Source of the DNA: Metaphire vulgaris | Lineage: Eukaryota; Annelida; Clitellata; Crassiclitellata; Megascolecidae | Length of the DNA: 64,000 nt | Direction of reading: 5' to 3' | NCBI GenBank assembly: GCA_018105865.1 | Contig: CM030845.1 | Location: forward strand, 14,041,390 to 14,105,389 | Part shown: piece by piece, positions 31,477 through 41,460 of the stretch | How the letters are laid out: each line of letters starts with the position of its first letter | Position numbering within the stretch: the first letter of the stretch is position 1 | Position numbers and translations under genes: made by a program | The notes under the pieces: model-generated | What the model was told of the DNA's origin: nothing | Seen by the model: only the letters and a program-made list of their open reading frames with translations | The model's database searches: none

Positions 31477-31560
31477 CATTATTACCTAAGACAATTTATA
31501 GGGCACAGTAAGCATAGCGAAGGCCAAAGTCATGAGCATAACAAGGGACACTGAAGAGTG
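31391..31560 (-). mobile_element. (ATT)n tract and LINE 3' tail
   Basis: An (ATT)n tract covers about 31400-31480, followed by ACCTAAGACAATTTATAGGGCACAGTAAGC, the reversed 3' terminus of a CR1-like LINE. Only the terminal 80 bp or so are present. The repeat gives poly-Ile or poly-Tyr pseudo-ORFs. Confidence 0.7.
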
Positions 31561-31609
31561 TTAAATATATATAAACAATAAACTGCAAACAATAAACAGT
31601 GTGTCTTAA

Positions 31610-31760
31610 GCAATTTCCTCCAAGTTGCACTACAGTGCGCTGGCACACAGATATCCAGCTCGGAGCGCAAAGATTTTTGCCTGAGCGCAGGAGCAGGCAA
31701 TATGGCAAAGTTGTGTAATTGATTTGAAATATTAAAATAAAAATCAAAGAAAATATCAGC
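31610..31760 (+). repeat. Unclassified interspersed repeat, copy 2
   Basis: TTGCACTACAGTGCGCTGGCACACAG, GAGCGCAGGAGCAGGCAATATGG and AAAATAAAAATCAAAGAAAATAT are collinear with 11100-11240. The class is unknown; no ends could be defined. Confidence 0.45.
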
Positions 31761-31765
31761 AATGC

Positions 31766-33110
31766 AGCAGGGATTATTATTATTTATATTAAGACAATTT
31801 ATAGAGCGCAGTAAGCATAGTGAAGACTAAAGTCAAAAGCGCTTAACAATGAACATTATAAGATATATTAAACATATGCGTCTTAAGGCGCACTTGATAA
31901 ACAGATCAGAGGAGGTCACAATTGTCACGTTCTTCGGCAGAGAGTTCCACAGACTTGGATTACCCACCGGAAGGATCTGTCACCAAAGACAGCCGTCTTG
32001 GACGGAGGAGGAACCGCAATTGACGACAGTTGCTTGGCGGCGCCGTGATCGCCGATCGACCGCCGTGGACGATGACCAGGCCCGATAAGTAGGTCATACA
32101 GCGCCCGAAATGTTAGCCAACAACGCCCGAAGGCTATGCGCTCCGGAATCTGAGCCAGTGAAGATTATCACGTAGAAACGGTGTCACGTGCTCGTTCAAC
32201 TCGAGCCAAAGATCAGACGAGCTGAGACGTTTAGCACCGACTGAAGACGATTTAGTTGGTTGGCAGGAAGTCCGAGCAGAACGCTATTGCAATAATCTAC
32301 TCGAGCTAAGGCGTGGGCGCGGACGAGATTGATGACGACAGGCACCGGCAGGTATCGACAGATCTCCTGATCCTTCACAGCTGAAAGAAAAGGTGCGAAT
32401 GACGTTGTCCAAGTGTCCGACAAACGAGAGTGTCTCACAAAAAGAACTCAAGGAGACGCAGTTCTGTGCTCAGAGTGACATCAACATCACCAATCGGAGG
32501 CGTATTCCGGCATATAAGATGCCTCCTCGAGTGCTTAACCAGAGGAGTTCGGTCTTCCCGGGTTCAGCGATAGTCGATTTTCATCAGTCCACCTCTGGAC
32601 TGAGGAGATGCAATCCGTAATACGGGAACACAAACATTCAACCTCAGACGGAGGGCAGGAGGCGTAAACCTGAACGTCATCAGTGTAGGCATGATGGGCA
32701 AGCCCACACGTTTCAATGATACGACCAATGTCAACCACAGAGTGTAAACAATAGTGGACCGAGTGCGGCGAGTACAGATCCTTTGTGGCACTCCACTAAG
32801 AACACGGCATGGAGCCGACGTGTGCCCATTCCAGCTAACAGACTGAAACCTGTCGGCCAAGTAGTTCCGAATCCAAGACAGAGCCGGCCCTTTAATCCGT
32901 AAGTGGATTCAAGTCGGCGAATGAGGATGTCATGGTCCACCGATGTGAAAAGCAGCCGAGAGATCCAGGAGGCAGAGGAGGGCCAGCTATCCATTGGCGA
33001 CTGCTTCAACAATGTCATTGTAAATGCGCAGGACCACAGTTTTGGTGGAATGGCCCTTCTGATAGGCGGACTGAACTTTAGGCATTAGTCCATTCATCAC
33101 AAATAGGCCA
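31766..33110 (-). mobile_element. CR1-like LINE, 3' half, frameshifted
   Basis: It starts with ATTATTATTATTT and AAGACAATTTATAGAGCGCAG (3' end reversed). The minus strand reads, through several frames, from upstream to downstream: LCLLDLSAAF near 32950, VDHDILIRRLESTYGLKGR, LAHHAYTDDVQVYASCPP (catalytic YADD changed to YTDD), WTDENRLSLNPG, and ALARVDYCNSVLLGLPANQL NRLQSVLN at 32196-32438. The frame breaks in the PQGS region and again after it. It cannot make an active RT. Confidence 0.85.
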
Positions 33111-33214
33111 CAAATTGATTACACTGGTCAACAAGGTTTTTGTTTCCTGTGCAATTTCTGGTGTTCCAGGTAGATTTTGTCATGCTGATTACAGGAATAA
33201 TTTTTAAATTTTCC

Positions 33215-33900
33215 TATCATGTAAGTTTTTTGAAAAAGCTGATTTTAAATTTTAAAATTATAAGAATTTTAAAATCGTGGTTTTTCGAGTTATCTGAGTT
33301 AAAAATCGACAGTCTTACTTTTTGCATTGATGGATTGCTTTCTGCTTTCGGCTGTAAGCAAAATCCATCCGAATGGCAACTTTTTTTTGACTCTTCGCTG
33401 TTAAGTTTAAAGGCTGTTTTGCTGCACAATGGCAATTCATACCCTTCAGTACCCATTGGACATGTTGCTTACATGAAGGAAACATATGAGAACATGCAGC
33501 TGCTATTGAAACACATAGAATATTCGAGATACAACTGGAATATATGTGGAGATCTGAAAGTTGTTGCAATTCTACTCGGTCTGCAGCTAGGCTACACCAA
33601 GTACTGCTGCTTTCTTTGCGAGTGGGACAGCCGAGCTAGAGATTCACATTATGTGAGAAAGGTCTGGCCACCTCGCAGGGACTTGGTTCCAGGACAGAAG
33701 AACGTTAAACATGATCTTCTCGTTGATCCGAAGAACATTTATCTCCCACCTTTGCACATCAAACTTGGGTTAATGAAAAACTTTGTCAAAGCAATGAACA
33801 AAGAAAGTGAAGCCTTTACATACTTATGACAGAGGTTTCCACGCACCAGTGATGCTAAAATAAAAGAAGGCGTTTTTGTTGGCCCACATAAGAGTTTCAG
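33215..33900 (+). pseudogene. Transposase-like gene fragment (unnamed family)
   Basis: The frame ending at 33829 carries LTFCIDGLLSAFGCKQNPSE, HNGNSYPSVPIGHVAYMKET, YNWNICGDLKVVAILLGLQL, YTKYCCFLCEWDSRARDSHY and LPPLHIKLGLMKNFVKAMNK. I recall near-identical blocks from many uncharacterised proteins in aphids, Hydra and other invertebrates, which behave as mobile-element genes. The ICGDLK Asp and the C-x-x-C in FLCEWD look like catalytic and metal-binding residues. After a TGA at 33827-33829 the frame continues RFPRTSDAKIKEGVFVGP to about 33897, where RTE sequence begins. The first 60 or so residues from the annotated Met are not family-like. So it is truncated at both ends with one internal stop. 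Confidence 0.65.
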
Positions 33901-34331
33901 TGATAGGATACATCCTTGTCTATATCCTGTTTTGATCTTGAACCAATCAGTTCCTTCTCCGTCAATTCGGATAAATGCTAGTACTGTGCTGCATAAATTT
34001 TCAATTAGCCTGATTATTTTGGCATGAATGTCATATTTTCCCAAAAGTTTCCATTCCCCTTCTCTCCAGATAGAGTCATAAGCTTGGGCATAATCGATGA
34101 AACACGCGACCAAATCTTCATTAAATTCTAGTTTTTTTCTCAATGAGTTGTCAAAGGATGAAGATTTGGTCAGAGCATCCTCTTCCTTTCCTGAATCGAC
34201 ACTGGTTTTCCCTGAGAGTTTCATCCACTGTGTCATTTATTCTGTTTAGCATGACTCTGGTAAAAACTTTCCTTGGAACATTTAAGAGGCTGATTCCTCT
34301 GGCGTTGTTGCATTCCTTTCTGTCTGCTTTC
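33898..34331 (-). mobile_element. RTE-like LINE, RT part (inner half)
   Basis: The minus strand gives NARGISLLNVPRKVFT-type sequence near 34300, then VACFIDYAQAYDSIWREGEW, LAFIRIDGEGTDWF and GYRQGCILS. This is the RT fingers/palm order of RTE proteins (F-x-D-Y-x-x-A-Y-D). It stops at GCILS, where the transposase-like fragment begins. Its upstream continuation is at 35760-36150, beyond an inserted CR1 copy. Confidence 0.75.
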
Positions 34332-35758
34332 TTGTGTATTTATTTATTTATTTATTTCAAGACAATTTCTATAGCGCCGCACTGGGGTTAAGGCCTACGA
34401 CAAGGGCGCTGCACACACATAGTCAACCATAACCTAAACTAAAAGGTGCATCTTTAGTTCTCTCAGGAACAGTCCAGCAGAGTTGGCCTCAGTCACTGCG
34501 ATCGGCAAGGCATTCCAAAGCAATGGGTTCCCACGAGAGAAGGACCTGTCTCGAACTCAAGTCTGTGACGGAGGCGGAACGAGCAGTAGGACACGATGGC
34601 GGGCGAAGTGCCGACCTCCGTGCGTTCGACGTTGATCTTAGGACCAGCTCAGCCAGGTACTGTGGACAGTGCGGTCATTTAACGCTCGGAAGGTGAGCCA
34701 GCAGCGCTTATGGATAATGCGCTCCCGGACTCGGCCAGTGCAGCTGATCACGCAGTAGGGGGTCACATGGGCTCCCCAGGGGCTGCTGAAGACGACTCGA
34801 GCAGCTGTATTGAGCACGGATTGCAGACGATTCAACTTTCCATCGGGAGGCCCAGCAACACGCTGTTGCAATAGTCCAGCCTGGGCAGAACAAGGGCGCG
34901 CACAAGGTGCACTGCCCCGCTGATCGGAAGATGCCGCGCACTGACCTAATCCTCCGTAGGTGGTAGTAGCAGCCGCGGACAACATTACCGATATGTTCCT
35001 CGAACGACAACGTCTCGTCGAATAGTACTCCCAGGAGTCGTAGGCACTTTGAGGGACGACGGTCACATCACCCAGCGTGAACGGTGAATGGCTTAGGAGA
35101 TGCTTCCTCCTGGGGTGCACATCCACAGGAACTCGGTCTTGGCCGGGTTAAGGGCCAAGCGGTTCTCCTCCGTCCACATGATGATCGCCATGATGCAATC
35201 GAGGAAGCGAAGTTTAAGTCTTTCCCATGTCGGCAGGCAGACAGGAAGAATACAGTTGCACGTCATCCGCGTAGCCGTGCATGGTCAGTCAAACGCCGAT
35301 AGCGATTTTCATCAAACCCGCTATGAAGAGAATGAACAGCAGAGGGCCGAGAACCGACCCCTGCGGAACACCATGCTGAACAATTCGCTTTTCCGACGTT
35401 TGACCGCCGCACCGGACCGATTGCGTCCTATCACTGAGGTAGCTCTCGAACCAGCTAAGGACCCGACCTCTGAGGCCGTATGAATTCTCCAGCCGCTGGA
35501 TAAGAATCTGGTGATCCACTGTATCAAACGCAGGCGGAGAGGTCAAGAAGGCAGAGGAGAGCCACCCTGCCATTCGCAACCGCATCCACAACGTCATTGA
35601 ATATCCTCAGCACGGCGGTTTCAGTGGAATGCCCACGGCGTCGCTGATTGATCACAAGGCATCAGTCCGTTAGCGTCTAAAAATTTGATCAGCCGCTTGC
35701 TGACAATCCTCTCCAGAAGCTTGGACAGGAATGGCAGGTTTGACACTGGTCACTGGTA
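34332..35758 (-). mobile_element. CR1-like LINE inserted in the RTE copy
   Basis: The 3' end is reversed at 34332 (TGTATTTATTTATTTATTTC, AAGACAATTTCTATAGCGCCG). Minus-strand coding includes [40 protein letters not shown], broken frames around VHPRRKHLLSHSPF, and KLNRLQSVLNTAARVVF. It is 5'-truncated near 35750, after the block corresponding to LLERIVSKRLIKFLDANGL. It separates two collinear RTE halves (33898-34331 and 35760-36150). Confidence 0.82.
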
Positions 35759-35759
35759 T

Positions 35760-36150
35760 TATAATTGCTTTTCTCCAGTCTAATGGTGTTTTCTCAGTTT
35801 TCCATACTGCTATTATGACCCCGATATAGCCATCTGATTGTATACACACCAGTGTTTTGGAGCATTTCTGCTGTGATATTGCAGAGTCCTGGGGCTTTGT
35901 TTTTTCACATTTGTTTCACTGCTCTTTCTATCTCTTCCATTGTAATAACGTTGTCTTCTTCCCCTAACTCATCCTCTAATTTACATCTATCCTCTGATTG
36001 ACTGATTTCATTAAATGTTTCTTCTGTATTGTTAGGGTCTTCTCGGTTTAATATCTCATCAAAATGTTGTTTCCATCTGGCCATGACCCTTGCCTTCTCT
36101 GTTAATATTTCTCCATTTTTATCCTTAACTAGTTTGATGTTTATTATCTT
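35760..36150 (-). mobile_element. RTE-like LINE, linker and fingers (outer half)
   Basis: The minus strand reads, with breaks, LVKDKNGEILTEKARVMARW, KQHFDEILNREDPNN, EEDNVITMEEIERAVKQM, KNKAPGLCNITAEMLQ and TPLDWRKAII-type sequence. This is the segment upstream of the RT palm in RTE-clade elements and joins collinearly with 33898-34331 once the CR1 insert is removed. Confidence 0.72.
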
Positions 36151-36535
36151 TGTGATTGTGCTTCCCAGCCCAGGGTATGGGTGAAGTCCTCAACGGCAAT
36201 GACGGCATTCTCTAATTATGAAGAAGGCAGGCATCAAAGGCGGATGCAGGCAGAGCATGCCAGTATGCTTAGAGGGCGGGTGTGAACTGGATAGGACACA
36301 CTACGGCTAACCTGAGGACAGCTTGGGGCATCACAATTCATCTGGATGGCTGGCCAATTGCTGACAAGACCAGAATGCATTGCACCTCATTATTTTTGTC
36401 TAAGGATTGGCCGCCGGCCGTAAAACTGGGTCGAAGTGGAACTTGCCAAAAACAACCTGTGTGGTCTCAGTTGAAGCTTATAATGCTCTACTGGTAAAAG
36501 CACCAGTTAGCAATAGTCTTGCTGGCATCTCATTA
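36151..36535. other. No recognised feature
   Basis: Single-copy-looking sequence between the RTE copy and a hAT MITE. An ORF at 36282-36497 has no recognisable domain. Confidence 0.35.
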
Positions 36536-36543
36536 ATTGATAG

Positions 36544-36744
36544 CAGTGGCGTAGCCAGGATTTCCGAAAGGGAAGTTTTGAAAAAAAATTTCGTCAATAG
36601 CCGCCAAGGGGGGTTCACCCAAAAAATTGCCAAAAATCACCTCAAAAAATAAAAATTGCATGGGAATACATTAAAAAAAATTTTTTTCGCCGCCCAAGAG
36701 GGGGTTTTAACCCCCAAACCCCCGCCCCTGTGGCTAAGCCACTG
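36544..36744. mobile_element. hAT-type MITE, TSD attgatag
   Basis: The left end CAGTGGCGTAGCCAGGA and right end GTGGCTAAGCCACTG are inverted repeats, with perfect 8-bp flanks attgatag (36536-36543, 36745-36752). Length is 201 bp, with a GGGGGTTTTAACCCCC palindrome inside. Same terminal family as 39404-39669. Confidence 0.9.
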
Positions 36745-36852
36745 ATTGATAGACCAAAGGAAAATGCCGCTGCAGTACAGTGCCTAGTTAAGAAAGGAGG
36801 AACCAGACGTCCACCGTCTTTCGACGAACACGATATACACAACATGGCTTAA

Positions 36853-37515
36853 CCCGTTCACCGTGGAATTAAATTTTACAAGACATTACCAATCTGGGTA
36901 ATTAATTTTGGGAAAAAGCGTTCATCTGAACTATGAACATATACATTTCAAATTTACTAAATTTCAGGCTATATAGAAGCTAAAAAGATGAGGTTTGCAT
37001 CGTTGTTTAGCATTTTTATTGTTCTTTCTAACCATCCGTGCCGAAAAACAATTTTGGGGTAGAGTCCACTCTACAGTCTAAAATAGGACCCCTCCCCAAA
37101 ATTTTGTTCAAAGCTCAATAGAAAAAAATTTCAGTGGTAACCCCACTTGTGTGAGTGACATAGTTGTAGGGGGATGTAATTGGAACAGAATAGTTCAAAA
37201 ATTGTGAAGATCGGTCCATATTTGCTAAAGATACACCAATTCTAACCCGATACGCAGCCCTTGGTCTGAGACAGTCTGACTCCAAGGTCCAAAGATTACA
37301 TATTATCTTGCAACTAGAGCAAAGCTAGCTAAAAAAAATAGGTGACATCTAGCGAATGGATAGATACTAAAGCGATTTATAGCATAAGAAGTGTCTCAGA
37401 CGTTTTACCCGAATGACGAACCGCTATGAAACTTACAGGACGGCTCAGCCACATCACGCACGAATAGTGAAAGATAGCGGCCGACGTGGCTGCGCCGTCA
37501 CGCACGGTGAACGGG
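36853..37515. mobile_element. piggyBac-like MITE, TTAA target
   Basis: The left end CCCGTTCACCGTG and right end CACGGTGAACGGG are perfect 13-bp inverted repeats, flanked on both sides by TTAA (36849-36852, 37516-37519). A TTAA duplication and CCC-starting ends are typical of piggyBac; Kolobok also uses TTAA, so the assignment is probable only. The 663-bp interior is non-coding. A diverged inverted relative lies at 30430-30900. Confidence 0.82.
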
Positions 37516-37564
37516 TTAATGTTGCAATGCATTAGGCAATGTGCATCTTTACAAAAACTCCTTA

Positions 37565-37599
<35 letters not shown>

Positions 37600-37860
37600 G
37601 GGTGACAACTTATAGAGCACTTTACAGAAAAGTTCCATAAGATGTACTAAAAAGATGTGTTTTCAGTTTTTGAGCGAAACAGTCGGGGGAGATTTCTGAC
37701 CTGACATCTACCGGGAAGGAATTCCACAGTATATAGATATTTCCATTGACTCGCAGATAAGTAGACTCGGCATTTTAAAGTGAATTTTAAGGCATAAATT
37801 TTTCAACTTATCAACAAGTATATACAGTACCTTATATCTTTATTCTGTGACTGTCTAGTT
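37565..37860 (-). mobile_element. LINE 3' end with (ATT)n tail
   Basis: An ATTATTATT run is followed by AGGGTGACAACTTATAGAGCACTTTACAG, TAAAAAGATGTGTTTTCAGTTTTTGAGCG and CTACCGGGAAGGAATTCCACAG. This is the reversed 3' UTR and end of the coding region of a CR1-like LINE (the complement of CTGTGGAATTCCTTCC encodes LWNSFP). It is truncated to about 300 bp. Confidence 0.65.
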
Positions 37861-37861
37861 C

Positions 37862-38155
37862 AAAGTCAAAAGTCAAAGTCCTTTCTGAGCCTCACGGGCT
37901 CATAGGGCGGCGCTGATCTCCATTGCTATAGCCCTCAGCCAGGCGTGCAATGCCACGGATATGGGACTAGTGTATCGTGTAGCGTACCTGTTTGACTTAT
38001 ACCTGTTTGACTTATCACGGGGATTTTTACCAGTGCTCCTCATTTTACCACCACAAAAAAGGTTGAGTCGACCTTTACGTTTCCTGTGGGACTCAAACCC
38101 ACGACCTCCTGCTCCATCACCCAACGTTTTTACCACTCTGCTAACTTCCTGCCCC
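37862..38155 (-). mobile_element. tRNA-derived SINE
   Basis: The minus strand has a tRNA-like head: an A-box-like TTAGCAGAGTGG (complement of 38133-38144) and a B box GGTTTGAGTCC (complement of 38089-38099) about 45 nt apart, one change from the consensus GGTTCGANTCC. A body of about 200 bp follows and the 3' end is GGACTTTGACTTTTGACTTTG, a short-repeat tail. This is the classic layout of a Pol III-transcribed SINE. No TSD was fixed. The head is too diverged to name the parent tRNA. Confidence 0.75.
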
Positions 38156-38329
38156 TACCATCCAGTTAGAATTGCATATTTGAATAATCACTATAAAATT
38201 ACTTTATGCTTAATTTTTTTCACAGACCAATGTACAAATTCCTGTCTCCACTTGACATTGCATAACAAAAATTTTAATTTACAACAAAAAATTACTGGAA
38301 AATTTGGCCTTAAGTGGGAAGAGTTTGCA

Positions 38330-38660
38330 GACCACTGGTTTAGAGCATTGGCCCTGCATTAATGGTGTAGCACTAAAATGGTTTAAGTCCTACCTGTAAC
38401 ACTGCACTCAGTCAGAGTCTGTGCATGGTATCTTTTCTGTCTCATCAAACCTCAGTTATGGTATGCCTCAGGGCTCTGGATACATGGGATATACATGTAT
38501 CGCTGAGCTCAGAATTCAAGAAAGATTTAAAGAAGACAATGTTTGTTTTTCGACAGAAGAGCCACTGGGTCCACTTCTTTTTACTCTCTACACAATACCT
38601 CTTGACTCCCTGCTTCCTCAACACAGTGTTGGATGCCACCTTGATGCCTGAGACCCAAAA
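38330..38660 (+). mobile_element. LINE RT fragment interrupted by an 84-bp module
   Basis: The plus strand reads GVALKWFKSYL, HCTQSESVHGIFSVSSNLSY, GMPQGS, then an extraneous segment at about 38477-38562, then PLGPLLFTLYTIPLDSLLPQ and DADDTQNFIV. Without the insert the frame would give the standard PQGS-xLGPLLF block. It is a pseudogene of a CR1/L2-like family. Confidence 0.68.
38477..38562 (+). repeat. 84-bp shared module, copy 1
   Basis: ATACATGTATCGCTGAGCTC, AGAATTCAAGAAAGATTTA, AGAAGACAATGTTTG and GACAGAAGAG are almost identical to 42404-42489. Here the module splits a LINE RT between PQGS and LGPLL. The class is unknown. Confidence 0.6.
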
Positions 38661-38739
38661 CTTCATTGTTCTTGGTTACCTGTTATTAGGTATAATGGTG
38701 CTGCATGATAAATTGTCAATTTCTTGCTAATGGTGATTA

Positions 38740-39240
38740 TTGATGATAATAATTATAATAGCAACAATAATAAAAAAAATTTATGACTATCATAATTATA
38801 ATAAATATATGAAAAAATAATAACAATATTTCCCATCCAAATTCAAAATATCTTTCAGGTTTTATTTTGCTATTATACATTCTTGGCAATTAAAGCCAGC
38901 ATATTTTATCTTTTCATCATTTAATTCTTTGATATTGATTCCAAAGAGGTAAGTCCAGATCAGACACTCCAGTGAATGCTTTCTGTCCATTGCAATGAAT
39001 TCTGGTCACTGTATTTTGAATGTCAATTAAAACTGAAGATTTGCACTATCTGACAAAAGAAGTTAAATTTTTATTAATCATAGAGAGACACCTAAAAATG
39101 GAACTAAGAACCAGAAGGATCACAAAACTTTCACACATTTTATTCTTGTGATTCGGGTTCTAAAAAATTAAATGAAGGACATTGAAGGTATATATTCTTA
39201 ATTAGTTAAGTTAATCAACTTCTGTAGTGCTACTTTTGTG
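38740..39240. other. AT-rich interval, no recognised feature
   Basis: Simple AT-rich sequence with AATAATAATAAT-like runs. No gene or element ends are visible. Confidence 0.35.
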
Positions 39241-39244
39241 ATAT

Positions 39245-39900
39245 CAATCAGTCAATCGATAAACTTCTATGGTGCCACTATCATAATGCCCAGGGCATCA
39301 GCCAATGGTGCACCAAATCCAAATTGAATAAGATCCAGGTCAAGCCAAAAAGATCAGTCAGAACAGTGGGGGAGCAATCTAAGGGGGATAAGCCAAGTCC
39401 GCCCAGTGGCGTAGCGAGGCAAAGTGCCGCCTCTGAAAAAATCTGGTAACCGAAAAGAGTGACAAGAAAAAAAGTTCTAGACTTCCTGAAATTCTTGACA
39501 AAAAAACGTTATCAACTTACCCAAAATTCCTCAAATTCCTGACAGGCTAAAAAACCTTATTGAATCATTAAAGTAAAAATTAAAAATCTTAAAAATGCCG
39601 CCACAGAGCAAGTGCCGCCCGGGGCGGTTCGCCCCCCACTGCCACCCCCCCCCCCATGCTACGCCACTGAGTCCGCCAGTTATGTTTTAAGACTGGATCT
39701 GAACGGTGATAAAGTGTTAGTAATGCGAAGTGATATTGGTAATGAATTCCATAGCCTAGGGCCACACACTGAGAAACAACTAGTGCCAATGATTGTACGA
39801 GAATGAGGAACAGCAAATGAAAGTCCAGCCGAAGACCTAGTGGAGTGATTAGTAGGTCAAGGGATCAGTTGAGTCTTAAGATAATTGAGTTCATTATATA
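39245..39900 (-). mobile_element. LINE 3' end, split by a hAT MITE
   Basis: CAATCAGTCAATCGATAAACTTCT, GGTGCCACTATCATAATGCC and GTTTTAAGACTGGATC match 4690-4905. After the MITE at 39404-39669 the minus strand encodes TSCFSVCGPRLWNSLPISLR and ITNTLSPFRSSLKT, the C-terminal end block of a CR1/L2 LINE. This confirms the minus orientation. Confidence 0.75.
39404..39669. mobile_element. hAT-type MITE, TSD agtccgcc
   Basis: The left end CAGTGGCGTAGCGAGGC and right end ATGCTACGCCACTG are inverted repeats with perfect 8-bp flanks agtccgcc (39396-39403, 39670-39677). Length is 266 bp, non-coding. It lies inside a LINE 3' end whose sequence resumes after the TSD. Confidence 0.92.
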
Positions 39901-40365
39901 ACATGGTTTTACATACTAAAAGCCTTGAACCCATCCATTCGGGAATCACTTCTTACTCCTCACTCTGCTCAATGCAAAGCTAAAGTCTCACTATTATACC
40001 CTGCGACTCCAATGCCAGGATCGCCTCTGAGTATAAATAGAAGAGGCGCTATACAAATCAGAGGCGTCGTGCAATGGTGGCTAGGGAGTCTACAGACTCC
40101 CCACTTTTTGAAAACAGAAAAATTGTTTACATGTTATTAATACCTTTTTATACTTTACATAAATTATAATTAAAAAATTTTTTAAATAATTTAGTTAGAT
40201 ACTTAAAAATAAACAGGTTTTATAAGGCAGTGTAACAGACTAATATGAGTCAACTTCCTGTTTATTTGGTCTTTTTATAGACTGATTTAGACTCCCCTTA
40301 TTTTTTTGATGCACTACGCCCCTGATACAAATTCCACATTACGTTACATTACACATTACATTACA
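39901..40365. other. No recognised feature
   Basis: Mixed sequence. ATTACGTTACATTACACATTACATTAC near 40335 is a short simple repeat. GGCGTCGTGCAATGGTGG near 40063 and GATGCACTACGCCCCTG near 40309 are possibly the two ends of a decayed MITE, but I could not confirm it. Confidence 0.35.
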
Positions 40366-40369
40366 TAAA

Positions 40370-40920
40370 AGACAGATTTTATAATTAATTCAGTGTTTGA
40401 TAGGAAGCCAATGTAGGGATTGTTTAGCTGGGGATGTATGTTCAAATTTAAAAGTTTTGGATATTACCATACTCTGACTACAGAATTTTATACTCTCTGG
40501 AGCTTTTGCACATTTGAATTTGTGGTGCCAAAAAGCATGGAATTGCAATAATTTAGGCAACAAGATAACAATGCAGTGGCTAGTTGAATAAGGATAGGCT
40601 TAGGAAGTAGATGTCTGATGCAATAGAGGTCCCAAATATGATGAGAAATTTTGCAGACTGAATTTATGTGACTAGTGAAAGAGAGCGAAGAATCAAATGT
40701 CACACCAAGGTTGTGAGCACAAGTACTTCTAGAAAACAACAGCAGAATCTCCTAGAACAACAGGTGTTAGAGATTCAAATTTGGTCAATTGAGCTAGAGT
40801 ACCTAATAGCAATAACTCGGTTTTGGATGAATTTAAAAGAAGCTTATTTGAATCCGTCCATGACTGAATATTAGAGAAAACAGCACTTGGATAAAGTCTC
40901 AATCTATGAGTTTGAAGAAG
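40370..40920 (-). mobile_element. L2-like LINE fragment
   Basis: The minus strand gives IQSWTDSNKLLLNSSKTELL, LLGTLAQLTKFESL, AHNLGVTFDSSLSFTSHINS, LLSCCLNYCNSMLFGTTNSN and VQKLQRV. This is the post-palm order of CR1/L2 proteins. The RT palm itself is lost. Confidence 0.75.
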
Positions 40921-40954
40921 AGTGATCAAAAGAGATGAGAATATGAGTATTCTA

Positions 40955-41455
40955 TCCTGTTCTATTCTGCTTGATAATTTATGTAGCACTATAGCATGGC
41001 TACGGCCAAAGACAAGAGCATTTTACAAAAGGCACTCGTACGAGATACAAAATAAATGTGTTTTAAGGTTCAATGAGAACGACTCGATGTTGGCAGTCGT
41101 GGTCACTGAATCTGGAAGTGCGTTCAAAGGAGAGGTTGCCCTGGGTCACGGTCTTGGATGGAGGGGGAACTTAGCGGCGAGATTGTTTGCTGGAATGAAG
41201 CTGTTTACAACAGTCTGTCATCGCTGGCCTGCGTATCAACGCTGAAAGATATTCCGGGCAGGAAGGATCATTCAAGCTCAGAAGGTCAGCGAGCAGCATC
41301 TAAATACAATACGCTCTGGGATCTTGAGCCAATGGAGCTTGTCCCTCAATAACGGGGTAACATGGTAGTGCCACCTGGCACTGAATATCATCCGGGTGGC
41401 GGTGTTCAGGACCGATTGCAGTCGGCCCAGCTGATAGTCAGGAAGGCCCAGGAGG
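40955..41455 (-). mobile_element. CR1-like LINE 3' fragment
   Basis: It starts with TCTATTCTGCTTGATAATTTATGTAGCAC (3' tail reversed) and AAAGACAAGAGCATTTTACA. The minus strand encodes the C-terminal block LDKLHWLKIPERI-like near 41320, then LDYQLGRLQSVLNTATRMI near 41400-41440. It is truncated by the next LINE tail. Confidence 0.6.
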
Positions 41456-41460
41456 AGGCT

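Noticed and set aside
31273..31554. Poly-Ile and poly-Tyr ORFs.
   Set aside because: Translation of an (ATT)n microsatellite.
36282..36652. Overlapping ORFs near 36.3-36.6 kb.
   Set aside because: No family resemblance; the second runs into a hAT MITE.
37900..38136. ORF on the minus strand (GGRGFESHRKRKGR...).
   Set aside because: It is the translated tRNA-like head of a SINE.
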